Assembly (NCBI GenBank): GCA_002427975.1
Contig: DIZT01000281.1
Coordinates: 1-11,496, forward strand
Direction of reading: 5' to 3'
DNA from: Micrococcaceae bacterium UBA6021
Lineage (GTDB): Bacteria; Actinomycetota; Actinomycetes; Actinomycetales; Micrococcaceae
DNA: 11,496 nucleotides
A program made the translations under genes and the position numbers. The notes under the pieces were generated by a model. It worked only from the letters and a program-made list of their open reading frames with translations. It searched no databases and was not told the origin of the DNA. Position 1 is the first letter of the stretch. Each line of letters opens with the position of its first letter. Below are positions 1 to 6,737 of this stretch, in pieces.

Positions 1-1268
1 AGTGGATGCTCGACCTGCGGCTCAAGGGCCTGCGGCTGTTCGAGAAGAAGCCCATGCCGACCTGGGGCTCGGACCTGTCTGGCATCGACTTCGACAACAT
101 CAAGTACTTTGTGCGGTCCACCGAGAAGCAGGCCGCAACCTGGGAAGACCTCCCCGAGGACATCCGGAACACCTACGAGAAGCTGGGCATCCCGGAAGCT
201 GAGCGCAGCCGCCTTGTCTCCGGCGTTGCCGCCCAGTACGAGTCCGAGGTTGTGTACCACCAGATCCGCGAGGACCTCGAAGCCCAGGGCGTCATCTTCC
301 TGGACACCGACACCGCGCTGCGCGAACACCCGGAGATCTTCCAGGAATACTTCGGCACCATCATTCCAGTGGGCGACAACAAGTTCGCCTCGCTGAACAC
401 GGCCGTCTGGTCAGGCGGATCCTTTGTGTACGTCCCCAAGGGCGTCCACGTGGACATTCCCCTGCAGGCATACTTCCGCATCAACACGGAAAACATGGGC
501 CAGTTCGAGCGGACCCTGATCATCGCCGACGAGGACTCCTACGTCCACTACATCGAAGGCTGCACCGCGCCGATCTACACCTCGGACTCGCTGCACTCCG
601 CCGTGGTGGAAATCATCGTCAAGAAGGGCGCCCGCGTCCGCTATACCACCATCCAGAACTGGTCCACCAACGTGTACAACCTGGTGACCAAGCGTGCCAT
701 CTGCGAAGAGGGCGCCACCATGGAATGGGTTGACGGCAACATCGGCTCCAAGGTCACCATGAAGTACCCGGCCGTCTACCTCGTAGGCGAGCACGCCAAG
801 GGCGAGACCCTGTCCATCGCCTTCGCCGGCGCCGGCCAGCACCAGGACACCGGCTCGAAAATGGTGCACATCGCGCCGAACACCAAGAGCTCCATCATTT
901 CCAAGTCCGTGGCCCGCGGCGGCGGACGTGCTGCCTACCGCGGCCTGGTCCAGGTCCGGGAAGGTGCCAAGCACTCGGCCAACACTGTCCGTTGCGACGC
1001 GCTGCTGGTGGACACCATCAGCCGTTCGGACACCTACCCGTACATCGACATCCGTGAGGATGACGTGGTGATGGGCCATGAAGCAACTGTTTCCCGGGTC
1101 AGCGAAGAGCAGCTCTTCTACCTGATGTCCCGCGGCATGCGCGAAGACGAGGCCATGGCGATGATCGTCCGTGGCTTCATCGAGCCCATTGCCCGCGAAC
1201 TCCCCATGGAGTACGCACTCGAGCTGAACCGCCTGATTGAACTGCAGATGGAAGGGTCCGTCGGATAA
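1..1268 (+). CDS. sufB: Fe-S cluster assembly protein SufB (5' partial)
   Basis: SufB is the scaffold subunit of the cytosolic SufBC2D complex, on which Fe-S clusters are built. The reading frame is already open at base 3 (a Trp codon precedes the Met at 6). Actinobacterial SufB normally has about 50-60 more N-terminal residues, so the true start lies upstream of the window. The visible 420 residues hold the SUF core beta-helix and C-terminal domain. The Cys codon at 993-995 (in TVRCDALL) and the His-Glu pair at 1077-1082 (in GHEATVS) appear to match E. coli SufB C405, H433 and E434, which are tied to cluster assembly. No intein interrupts the visible part, unlike mycobacterial SufB. The stop is 2 nt before sufD, so the two are co-transcribed. 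The promoter, and any SufR regulator gene, would lie outside the window. Confidence 0.97.
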   Translation, partial: WMLDLRLKGLRLFEKKPMPTWGSDLSGIDFDNIKYFVRSTEKQAATWEDLPEDIRNTYEKLGIPEAERSRLVSGVAAQYESEVVYHQIREDLEAQGVIFLDTDTALREHPEIFQEYFGTIIPVGDNKFASLNTAVWSGGSFVYVPKGVHVDIPLQAYFRINTENMGQFERTLIIADEDSYVHYIEGCTAPIYTSDSLHSAVVEIIVKKGARVRYTTIQNWSTNVYNLVTKRAICEEGATMEWVDGNIGSKVTMKYPAVYLVGEHAKGETLSIAFAGAGQHQDTGSKMVHIAPNTKSSIISKSVARGGGRAAYRGLVQVREGAKHSANTVRCDALLVDTISRSDTYPYIDIREDDVVMGHEATVSRVSEEQLFYLMSRGMREDEAMAMIVRGFIEPIARELPMEYALELNRLIELQMEGSVG

Positions 1269-1270
1269 CG

Positions 1271-2557
1271 ATGACTGAAATCACTACTGAAAAGGCCCGC
1301 ATCGGCGCGCCCTCGGCCCAGCCGTTTATTAACGGTTTCACGGAAGAGGGCGAAAGCCTGTCGCCGATTAACGTGGCCACTTCCAAAGCCCCACTGGCCG
1401 GCCAAGCGGTCAAGAGCCACTCGCACGGCGGCGGCGTGGGCATTCCGGACAGCTCACGCGCCGGCCGGCTGACCTCCTACAACCTGGCGGACTTCAAGCC
1501 GCTCACCGGACTTGAGGAAGACTGGCGCTTCACCCCGCTCAAGCGCCTGCGCGGCCTGCACAGCGCGGTCCTGGCGGGAGCGGCTCCCACCGTCACCGTC
1601 AGCGGCCCGGCGCAGGTCACGGTTGAAACCGTTGCACGTGGCGATAAGCGCATCGGTTCCGCCGGCATCCCGGAGGACCGCGTGTCCGCCAACGCCTGGG
1701 AGAACTTCAGCGAAGCCACTGTCATCACGGTTCCGGCCGAGTTTGAAGCCGGCGCCGAGATCACCGTTGTGATCGAAGGCACCTCCACGGAGGCTGCCGC
1801 CCAGCACCTGGTGATCGTGGCGGAGAAGTTCTCCAAGGCCGTTGTGGTCCTGGACCACCAGGGCTCGGCCGTTGTGTCCGAAAACATCGAAATCGTTGTG
1901 GAAGACGGCGCCAACCTCACGGTTGTGTCGCTCCAGGAATGGAACGCCGACGCCGTCCACGCCTCCTCCCAGCAGGCAAGGATCGGCCGCGACGCCAAAC
2001 TCAAGCACGTGGTGGTCAGCCTCGGCGGGGACCTGGTCCGCGTCACGCCGTCGGCCCGTTTCACTGCCCCGGGCGGCGAAGTGGAAATGTACGGCCTGTA
2101 CTTCGCCGACGCCGGCCAGCACCTGGAACAGCGCCTTTTTGTTGACCACGCTGTGGCCAACTGCACGTCCAACGTGCTCTACAAGGGCGCACTGCAGGGC
2201 CGTAATGCCCACGCTGTGTGGGTAGGTGACGTCCTGATCCGCAAGGAAGCCGAAGGCACTGACAGCTACGAAGCCAACCGAAACCTGCTGCTCACCGACG
2301 GCGCCCGCGCCGACTCCGTTCCCAACCTGGAGATCGAAACCGGCCTGATCAAGGGAGCCGGCCACGCCAGCGCCACTGGCCGGCTGGACGACCAGCACCT
2401 GTTCTACCTCATGGCCCGCGGCATCCCTGAAGATGTTGCCCGTCGCCTGGTGGTCCGTGGCTTCCTGCACGAGATCATCCAGCAGATCAAGGTACCCGCC
2501 CTCGAAGAGCGGCTGACCGAGGCTGTTGAGCGCGAACTCGCCGTGACGAACAACTAG
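1271..2557 (+). CDS. sufD: Fe-S cluster assembly protein SufD
   Basis: SufD is the SufB paralogue that pairs with SufB and SufC in the SufBC2D scaffold, and is linked to iron acquisition for cluster building. The product is 428 residues, close to E. coli SufD (423). It shows a variable N-terminal third and then the SUF beta-helix. The C-terminal block resembles SufB: GHASATGRLDDQHLFYLMARG, followed by a helix that binds SufC. His365 in GHASATG appears equivalent to the functionally important His360 of E. coli SufD. The ATG lies 2 nt after the sufB stop. Only a distant AAGGG (1252-1256) precedes it, so translation probably depends on coupling to sufB. The next gene starts 16 nt after its stop. 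The long open frame on the opposite strand is a GC-bias shadow. Confidence 0.96.
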   Translation: MTEITTEKARIGAPSAQPFINGFTEEGESLSPINVATSKAPLAGQAVKSHSHGGGVGIPDSSRAGRLTSYNLADFKPLTGLEEDWRFTPLKRLRGLHSAVLAGAAPTVTVSGPAQVTVETVARGDKRIGSAGIPEDRVSANAWENFSEATVITVPAEFEAGAEITVVIEGTSTEAAAQHLVIVAEKFSKAVVVLDHQGSAVVSENIEIVVEDGANLTVVSLQEWNADAVHASSQQARIGRDAKLKHVVVSLGGDLVRVTPSARFTAPGGEVEMYGLYFADAGQHLEQRLFVDHAVANCTSNVLYKGALQGRNAHAVWVGDVLIRKEAEGTDSYEANRNLLLTDGARADSVPNLEIETGLIKGAGHASATGRLDDQHLFYLMARGIPEDVARRLVVRGFLHEIIQQIKVPALEERLTEAVERELAVTNN

Positions 2558-2573
2558 ACGGCCCGGGAAACAG

Positions 2574-2933
2574 ATGACTGACCAGCCAAAGGGCGAATTT
2601 GTCTGCAAGACGGATGAAATCCAGCTCAAGCAGGCGCTGCGGATCCTGATCGATGACTACCCCGTAGCCATCGTGAAGGACTCCATGGGAGAAATCCACG
2701 CCATCGGGGACACCTGCTCGCACGCGGACATCTCACTCTCCGAGGGCGAAGTGGAAGGGTGCATGATCGAATGCTGGGGCCACGGTTCCCAGTTCGACCT
2801 GCGCAGCGGTGAACCGCTCCAGCTGCCCGCCTACGATCCCGTCCCGGTGTTCGCCGTCGAGATACTCGGTGATGAGGTCTACGTGGACTTCACGAACGTG
2901 CTCAACGGAGCGGAAGCCCCGAACGTCAGCTAG
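2574..2933 (+). CDS. Rieske [2Fe-2S] ferredoxin of the suf operon
   Basis: This is a small electron-transfer protein of the Rieske family, usually annotated as a non-heme iron oxygenase ferredoxin subunit. It has 119 residues, about family length (100-120). The two cluster-binding boxes are intact: Cys48-Ser-His50 and Cys67-Trp-Gly-His70, separated by 16 residues, which fits the C-x-H-x(15-17)-C-x2-H Rieske pattern. There is no signal peptide or membrane segment, so it is cytosolic. A GGGAA (2565-2569) precedes the ATG at normal spacing. It lies between sufD and sufC, an arrangement known from Streptomyces and related actinobacteria. No oxygenase subunit is nearby, so a role as a dioxygenase partner is unlikely. 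A role in supplying electrons to cluster assembly, or as a Suf client, is inference. Confidence 0.93.
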   Translation: MTDQPKGEFVCKTDEIQLKQALRILIDDYPVAIVKDSMGEIHAIGDTCSHADISLSEGEVEGCMIECWGHGSQFDLRSGEPLQLPAYDPVPVFAVEILGDEVYVDFTNVLNGAEAPNVS

Positions 2934-3002
2934 CAGCATCGACGGCGCCAGCCGCAAATCAGCCGGACAACAGCAACAGAACCAAACTTCCAGATACAGA
3001 CC

Positions 3003-3027
3003 GCACCGCCGCCGGAGGGCGCGGTGC
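3003..3027 (+). promoter_or_regulatory. Intercistronic hairpin upstream of sufC
   Basis: GCACCGC (3003-3009) pairs with GCGGTGC (3021-3027). Inside it GCC (3011-3013) pairs with GGC (3018-3020), leaving one bulged C and a GGAG loop, about 10 bp in all. It ends right before the sufC ribosome binding site. There is no T-tract, so it is unlikely to be a strong terminator. An RNA-processing or mRNA-stability element that sets SufC level apart from SufB/D is plausible but inferred. Confidence 0.45.
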
Positions 3028-3034
3028 AGAGGAG
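3028..3034 (+). promoter_or_regulatory. Ribosome binding site of sufC
   Basis: AGAGGAG lies 10 nt before the ATG at 3045. It selects that ATG over an in-frame GTG at 3024, which lies upstream of the site. The resulting N-terminus, MSTLEIKDLHV, is typical of SufC. Confidence 0.75.
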
Positions 3035-3044
3035 AACAAGACCT

Positions 3045-3839
3045 ATGTCTACTCTTGAGATCAAGGACCTGCACGTCAGCATTGACACGGAGCAGGGCAC
3101 CAAGGAGATCCTGAAAGGCGTCAGCCTGACCATCAAGACCGGTCAGACCCACGCCATCATGGGCCCCAACGGTTCCGGCAAGTCCACCCTGGCATCCACC
3201 ATTGCCGGGCACCCGCGCTACAAGGTCACCAGCGGAACCATCACGCTCGACGGCGAGGATGTCCTCGCGATGACCGTTGACCAGCGGGCCCGCGCCGGCC
3301 TCTTCCTGGCCATGCAGTACCCCGTGGAGGTCCCGGGTGTGAGCATGACCAACTTCCTGCGCACCGCCAAGACCGCCATCGACGGCGAAGCACCCAAGCT
3401 GCGTACGTGGACCAAGGAAGTCAAGGCGGCCATGGCCCAGCTGCGCATCGACGCCGACTTCGCCGAGCGCAACGTCAACGAAGGCTTCTCCGGCGGCGAG
3501 AAGAAGCGCGTGGAGATCCTCCAGCTGGAGCTGTTCAAGCCGAAGTTCGCCATCCTTGACGAGACCGACTCGGGCCTGGACGTTGACGCCCTGAAGGTTG
3601 TCTCCGAAGGCGTCAACCGTGCACACGAAGCGGGCAACATGGGCACGCTGCTCATCACGCACTACACCCGCATCCTGCGCTACATCAAGCCTGAGTTCGT
3701 CCATGTATTCGTTGACGGCCAGGTTGTCGAAGAGGGCGGCCCGGAGCTGGCTGACCGCCTCGAAGAAGAAGGCTACGACCGCTACGCCACTGGCGCCGGC
3801 GCAGCCACCATCGCCGCCGCCGCCGCCGCACAGGCCTAG
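3045..3839 (+). CDS. sufC: Fe-S cluster assembly ATPase SufC
   Basis: SufC is the ABC-type ATPase of the SufBC2D complex. Its ATP-driven dimerisation reshapes the SufB-SufD scaffold during cluster assembly. The product has 264 residues. Walker A is GPNGSGKST (40-48), followed by a Q-loop Gln91 (MQYP). The signature is FSGGE (148-152), which in SufC replaces LSGGQ. Walker B is FAILDE (168-173), the D-loop carries the SufC-typical TDSGLD (174-179), and the switch His is His206. The tail after about residue 250 is an alanine-rich run encoded by a GCC repeat, longer than the ordinary SufC end and probably disordered. A 111-nt gap with a hairpin separates it from the Rieske gene, while the SufT-like gene follows after 12 nt. 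Confidence 0.97.
   Translation: MSTLEIKDLHVSIDTEQGTKEILKGVSLTIKTGQTHAIMGPNGSGKSTLASTIAGHPRYKVTSGTITLDGEDVLAMTVDQRARAGLFLAMQYPVEVPGVSMTNFLRTAKTAIDGEAPKLRTWTKEVKAAMAQLRIDADFAERNVNEGFSGGEKKRVEILQLELFKPKFAILDETDSGLDVDALKVVSEGVNRAHEAGNMGTLLITHYTRILRYIKPEFVHVFVDGQVVEEGGPELADRLEEEGYDRYATGAGAATIAAAAAAQA
3813..3830 (+). repeat. GCC trinucleotide repeat in the sufC 3' end
   Basis: Five GCC units plus GCA, in frame, encode six alanines at the SufC C-terminus. A simple repeat of this kind can change length by slippage in whole codons without a frameshift. Confidence 0.7.
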
Positions 3840-3851
3840 TTAGGACTTGCC

Positions 3852-4184
3852 ATGACCGAAATCAAAGCGGCCCGCACGGGCCTCGAGGATGTCGAAGAGG
3901 CACTCAAGGACGTCATCGACCCGGAACTCGGTGTGAACATCGTGGACCTCGGGCTGCTGTACGGCCTGAAGTACTCCGACGACGACGGCGCCCTGCTGAT
4001 CGACATGACGCTAACCACGGCCGCCTGCCCGCTCACCGATGTCATCGAGGAACAGGTTGGCAAGGCCCTTGACGGCGTCGTCGATGACTGGCGCCTGAAC
4101 TGGGTGTGGATGCCGCCGTGGGGTCCGGAGCGGATCACCGACGACGGCAAGGACCAGATGCGGGCCCTCGGCTTCAACATCTGA
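3852..4184 (+). CDS. sufT: SufT-like MIP18/DUF59 Fe-S maturation protein
   Basis: This is a 110-residue single-domain MIP18 (DUF59) protein, often annotated as a metal-sulfur cluster biosynthetic enzyme. SufT-type members help in maturation or delivery of Fe-S clusters to target enzymes in the cytosol. The family marks are an N-terminal helix leading into DPELGVNIVDLGLLYGL (23-39) and TTAACPL with the conserved Cys59. The C-terminal block, VWMPPWGPERITDDGKDQMRALGF, is typical of the actinobacterial suf-linked group. AGGA (3842-3845) lies 6 nt before the ATG. It is the last gene of the operon, followed by two hairpins. The symbol rests on domain and context. A PaaD-type role in phenylacetate metabolism is unlikely because no paa genes are near. 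Confidence 0.88.
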   Translation: MTEIKAARTGLEDVEEALKDVIDPELGVNIVDLGLLYGLKYSDDDGALLIDMTLTTAACPLTDVIEEQVGKALDGVVDDWRLNWVWMPPWGPERITDDGKDQMRALGFNI

Positions 4185-4199
4185 TCCGTCCCCACCGCC

Positions 4200-4229
4200 T
4201 CCCTGGCCTAGCTCCGCTTCGGCCAGGGA
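4200..4229 (+). terminator. First hairpin after the suf operon
   Basis: TCCCTGGCC (4200-4208) and GGCCAGGGA (4221-4229) form a perfect 9-bp stem with a 12-nt loop, 15 nt after the sufT stop. No T-tract follows, as is common for actinobacterial terminators. Confidence 0.6.
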
Positions 4230-4258
4230 ACCCTCGGCGGCGGAGGCCCCTGACATGA

Positions 4259-4302
4259 GACGACGGCCGGTTACCTCCCAGCGGAGGTGACCGGCCGTCG
4301 TC
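4259..4302. terminator. Strong bidirectional hairpin terminator between suf and the metallopeptidase gene
   Basis: Bases 4259-4278 pair with 4283-4302: 13 bp, one T-G pair (4272/4289) that can wobble in the + strand RNA, then 6 bp, with a CAGC loop. The stem begins with GACGACGGCCGG. It lies between two converging genes, 74 nt after the sufT stop and 86 nt past the metallopeptidase stop, so it can serve both strands. No T-rich tail is present. Bases 4303-4388 hold nothing else recognisable. Confidence 0.75.
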
Positions 4303-4388
4303 GTACCCTTATCGGTTGCTCTGTCAACGCCCTTTAGAGCCCTCAAAACGGCCCCTACGGAGCAATGGACGGGGTCCGGGTGAGGGGA

Positions 4389-5270
4389 TCAGAGGGAGGG
4401 GGCGGAGAAGGTGTCGCACTGGTTGATGTCGCCGGTCTGGTAGCCGGTGTAGAACCATTTCTGCCGCTGTTCGCTGGACCCGTGCGTCCACGCTTCCGGC
4501 GACACCTGGCCGGTGGCAGCTTCCTGGATCCGGTCATCGCCCACCGCCGAGGCGGCGGACAGGGCATCGTTCAAGTCCTGCTGGGTGATCGGTTCAAGGA
4601 ACGGCTGGCCGTCGGATCCAGGCTGGGTTGAGGCGTGCTTCACCCACAGCCCGGCATAGCAGTCCGCCTGCAGCTCCACCCGGACGGAGCCGGACTCAGG
4701 TCCCTGCGGATCCTGCTGCGCCCGGTCGAGGTATCCCAGCACGTTCTGGACGTGGTGGCCGAATTCGTGCGCCACGACGTACTCCTGCGCCAGCGGGCCG
4801 CCGGAGGAGCCGAACCGGTCCACAAGCTCCTGGAAGAAGCCGGGATCGAAATACGCGGTGGTGTCGGTGGGGCAGTAGAACGGGCCCACTGCGCTGGTGG
4901 CCGCGCCGCAGCCTGTGTTGGTCCGGCCGGTGAAGATGACGGTTTCCGGCTGGGGGTACTTCACGTTGTAGTCCTGGAGGTAGGCCGGCCAGAACGCGTT
5001 CAGGCTGTTCACGGTGCCGGTGATCCGGCAATCCAGGCGTGCGTCGGCGTCGGCCCCCGTGGTGCAGGCAGGTGCCGTGCCCTGATTCTGTTCCACCGTG
5101 CCCGCCCCGCCGGTCAGGCCTTCGAGCAAGGCGGGGTTGACGCCGAGGAGCGCGGCTATGAGCAGGATGAGACCGCCGCCGATGCCGCCGCCGACTTTGG
5201 CGCCGCGGCCCATGCCGCGCCGGTCCTGGACCTGCGAGGGGTCCAGCTGGACGTTGTCATTGAAGCTCAT
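4389..5270 (-). CDS. YpfJ-type neutral zinc metallopeptidase
   Basis: This is a putative membrane-anchored zinc protease of the neutral zinc metallopeptidase family (YpfJ, also called KPN_02809 family). Its substrate is not known. The product has 293 residues. It has a short N-terminal cytosolic part with the family-typical MSFNDNVQLDPSQVQDRRG, and a glycine-rich and hydrophobic segment at about 27-43 as the membrane anchor. An extracytoplasmic catalytic domain follows. The zinc site is HEFGH (168-172), with Glu199 in VELQADCYAG the likely third ligand. Cysteines 69, 81, 121, 133, 204 and 285 could form disulfides outside the membrane. The frame stays open far upstream, across the antisense of the ligase gene, but MSFND is the family start and lies 6 nt after a -10-like hexamer. 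It converges on the suf operon. Confidence 0.93.
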   Translation of the reverse strand: MSFNDNVQLDPSQVQDRRGMGRGAKVGGGIGGGLILLIAALLGVNPALLEGLTGGAGTVEQNQGTAPACTTGADADARLDCRITGTVNSLNAFWPAYLQDYNVKYPQPETVIFTGRTNTGCGAATSAVGPFYCPTDTTAYFDPGFFQELVDRFGSSGGPLAQEYVVAHEFGHHVQNVLGYLDRAQQDPQGPESGSVRVELQADCYAGLWVKHASTQPGSDGQPFLEPITQQDLNDALSAASAVGDDRIQEAATGQVSPEAWTHGSSEQRQKWFYTGYQTGDINQCDTFSAPSL

Positions 5271-5276
5271 TAAGTC

Positions 5277-5282
5277 ACAATA
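5277..5282 (-). promoter_or_regulatory. Candidate -10 of the metallopeptidase gene (leaderless)
   Basis: On the minus strand TATTGT ends 6 nt before the ATG at 5270, which places the expected transcription start on or next to the A of the ATG. There is no Shine-Dalgarno sequence at normal spacing, which fits a leaderless mRNA. No clear -35 box is seen. Confidence 0.4.
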
Positions 5283-5317
5283 GCCTTTGCCGGCACCACC
5301 GAAGCTGAGTCCGCCGG

Positions 5318-5323
5318 TAAAGT
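5318..5323 (+). promoter_or_regulatory. Candidate -10 of the acyl-CoA ligase gene (leaderless)
   Basis: TAAAGT, in the context GCCGGTAAAGTTGGG, ends 7 nt before the ATG at 5331, so transcription would start at or beside the start codon. The context closely resembles the ABC-F promoter later in the window (GCCGGTAGACTTGG). The -35 is weak or absent, and no ribosome binding site precedes the ATG. Confidence 0.45.
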
Positions 5324-5330
5324 TGGGACG

Positions 5331-6737
5331 ATGCCTTTTCTCGACAAAATCCAGCGCTGGGCCGAAGAACGCCCCCATGACACCGCCGTCGTGGTTGCGG
5401 GCCGGCGCCTGCGCTGGGCTGAGCTCCGGGACGCGGCCACTGCCGCCGTTCCAACGGCAGCAGCCGTCACCGTCCTGGCGGAAGCCAACTCCGTGGACTT
5501 CGCCGTGAAGTTCGCCGCGGCGGTGGCCGGGGAGCGGCAGTGCGCCGTCCTGGACCCCACCTGGCCAGCGGCCCTGCACCAGGAAATCCTCCACCGGCTG
5601 GGGGTAAGCGTCCAGCCGGGTGCGGTGTCCGCAGCGGATGCCCTGGCGGACGGGCCGCCGCACTCCACCTTCCTGATCGGACTTACCTCCGGCACCACCT
5701 CCGTGCCCAAGGCGTTTACCCGGTCCAGGCAGTCCTGGCGGCAGTCCTTCGAGGCGTCCATCGAGTTCTTCGGCCTCGCCCAGGACGACGTCACGCTCGC
5801 GCCCGGGCCCCTGGCCGCCAGCCTTAACCTCTACGCCCTCGCTGAGTGCCTCTACGCAGGCTCGGAATTCCAGACCCTGGCGGGTTTCGACGTCGGTGAT
5901 GTCCACGCCGCCATCACGCACGACGGCGTGACCCGGCTGATTCTCGTGCCCACCATGCTGCGGCTGCTGAGTGAGCGCGGCCTGACAGGCGGCGTCGATG
6001 CCTCCGGTGTGCGGACCATCATCTGCGCAGGCTCGAAGCTGGACGCGCGCACCCTTGAAGCGGCGAGGCGCTGGGCGCCGAACGCCACCATCTTCGAGTA
6101 CTACGGTGCGTCCGAACTCAGTTTCGTCTCCGGTATGGGGCTCGCGGCAGGAGAGTTGCTGGACGCCGGGGGAACAGGAATCGGACACCCGTTCCCGGGC
6201 GTGGACGTCAGAATCCTCGACGATGACGGGTCAGAACTGCCGGCCGGCGAAGCCGGCAATATCTGCGTGCGCAGCGGCATGGTCAGCAACGGTTACCTGT
6301 GGGGTGACGATGGCCAGGCGCTGCGCTCATTCAATGGCTGGTTCACGGTGGGCGACCAGGGCTACCTTTCCGCGGGCGAACTGCACATCCTGGGCCGGCG
6401 CGCTGACATGATCCTGACCTCGGGAAAGAATGTCTATCCGCACGAAGTGGAACTTGCCTTGGCCTCGGTACCAGGGGTCGCTGCGGCGGTGGCCGCCGGA
6501 ATCGCCGACGACCTCCGGGGCCAACGCGTAGTTGCGGGCGTAGTTCCGTCGCATGCCGGAGTCACGGCCACGCAGCTCAGGGCCGGACTCGAAAACATCC
6601 TGCCGCGGGACAAGCGGCCCCACCAGTATTTCGCGCTGTCCGAACTTCCCACGACGGACCGCGGCAAGGTGAGCCGGAACATCCTGCTGGACTGGATCGG
6701 CTCCCAGGACCCGAGGGCCCGGCTTCTTGACCGCTGA
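5331..6737 (+). CDS. AMP-forming acyl-CoA ligase, YhfT-like
   Basis: This is an adenylate-forming enzyme (ANL superfamily) expected to activate a carboxylic acid with ATP and load it on CoA. The substrate is unknown. It has 468 residues, shorter than the usual 500-550, with a reduced N-terminal region. Visible motifs are the P-loop LTSGTTSVPKAF (118-129, where the common form is TSGTTGxPKG), YYGASE (257-262), TVGD (339-342), the hinge LGRRADMI (354-361) and the C-terminal catalytic Lys446 in TDRGKVSRN. All key catalytic residues are present, so it should be active. Its stop overlaps the thiolase start by 11 nt, and the biotin transporter genes converge on this pair. B. subtilis yhfT, beside bioY and a thiolase gene, is the closest analogy I recall. 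An o-succinylbenzoate or medium-chain ligase is possible. Confidence 0.85.
   Translation: MPFLDKIQRWAEERPHDTAVVVAGRRLRWAELRDAATAAVPTAAAVTVLAEANSVDFAVKFAAAVAGERQCAVLDPTWPAALHQEILHRLGVSVQPGAVSAADALADGPPHSTFLIGLTSGTTSVPKAFTRSRQSWRQSFEASIEFFGLAQDDVTLAPGPLAASLNLYALAECLYAGSEFQTLAGFDVGDVHAAITHDGVTRLILVPTMLRLLSERGLTGGVDASGVRTIICAGSKLDARTLEAARRWAPNATIFEYYGASELSFVSGMGLAAGELLDAGGTGIGHPFPGVDVRILDDDGSELPAGEAGNICVRSGMVSNGYLWGDDGQALRSFNGWFTVGDQGYLSAGELHILGRRADMILTSGKNVYPHEVELALASVPGVAAAVAAGIADDLRGQRVVAGVVPSHAGVTATQLRAGLENILPRDKRPHQYFALSELPTTDRGKVSRNILLDWIGSQDPRARLLDR
6713..6717 (+). promoter_or_regulatory. Ribosome binding site deciding the TTG start of the thiolase gene
   Basis: GAGGG, inside the ligase gene, lies 9 nt before TTG 6727. 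The alternative starts TTG 6742 and GTG 6763 lack such a site, so 6727 is preferred. Confidence 0.5.

Noticed and set aside
1..1268. A possible intein in SufB, as in mycobacteria.
   Set aside because: The SufB sequence is continuous through the whole visible part with no splicing-domain insert.
1454..2629. A 391-codon open frame on the minus strand.
   Set aside because: It is antisense to sufD and the start of the Rieske gene, shows no recognisable motif, and is explained by GC bias at third positions.
3024..3044. An upstream in-frame GTG start for sufC at 3024.
   Set aside because: It lies upstream of the AGAGGAG site and inside the hairpin; the ATG at 3045 gives the typical SufC N-terminus.
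2733..3704. A 323-codon open frame on the minus strand.
   Set aside because: It is antisense to sufC and the end of the Rieske gene, with no family features; a GC-bias shadow.
5271..6188. The metallopeptidase frame stays open about 300 codons upstream of its start, on the strand opposite the ligase gene.
   Set aside because: The extension has composition typical of an antisense shadow, while the ligase on the other strand has all family motifs. MSFND at 5270 is the family start and has a -10-like hexamer just upstream.
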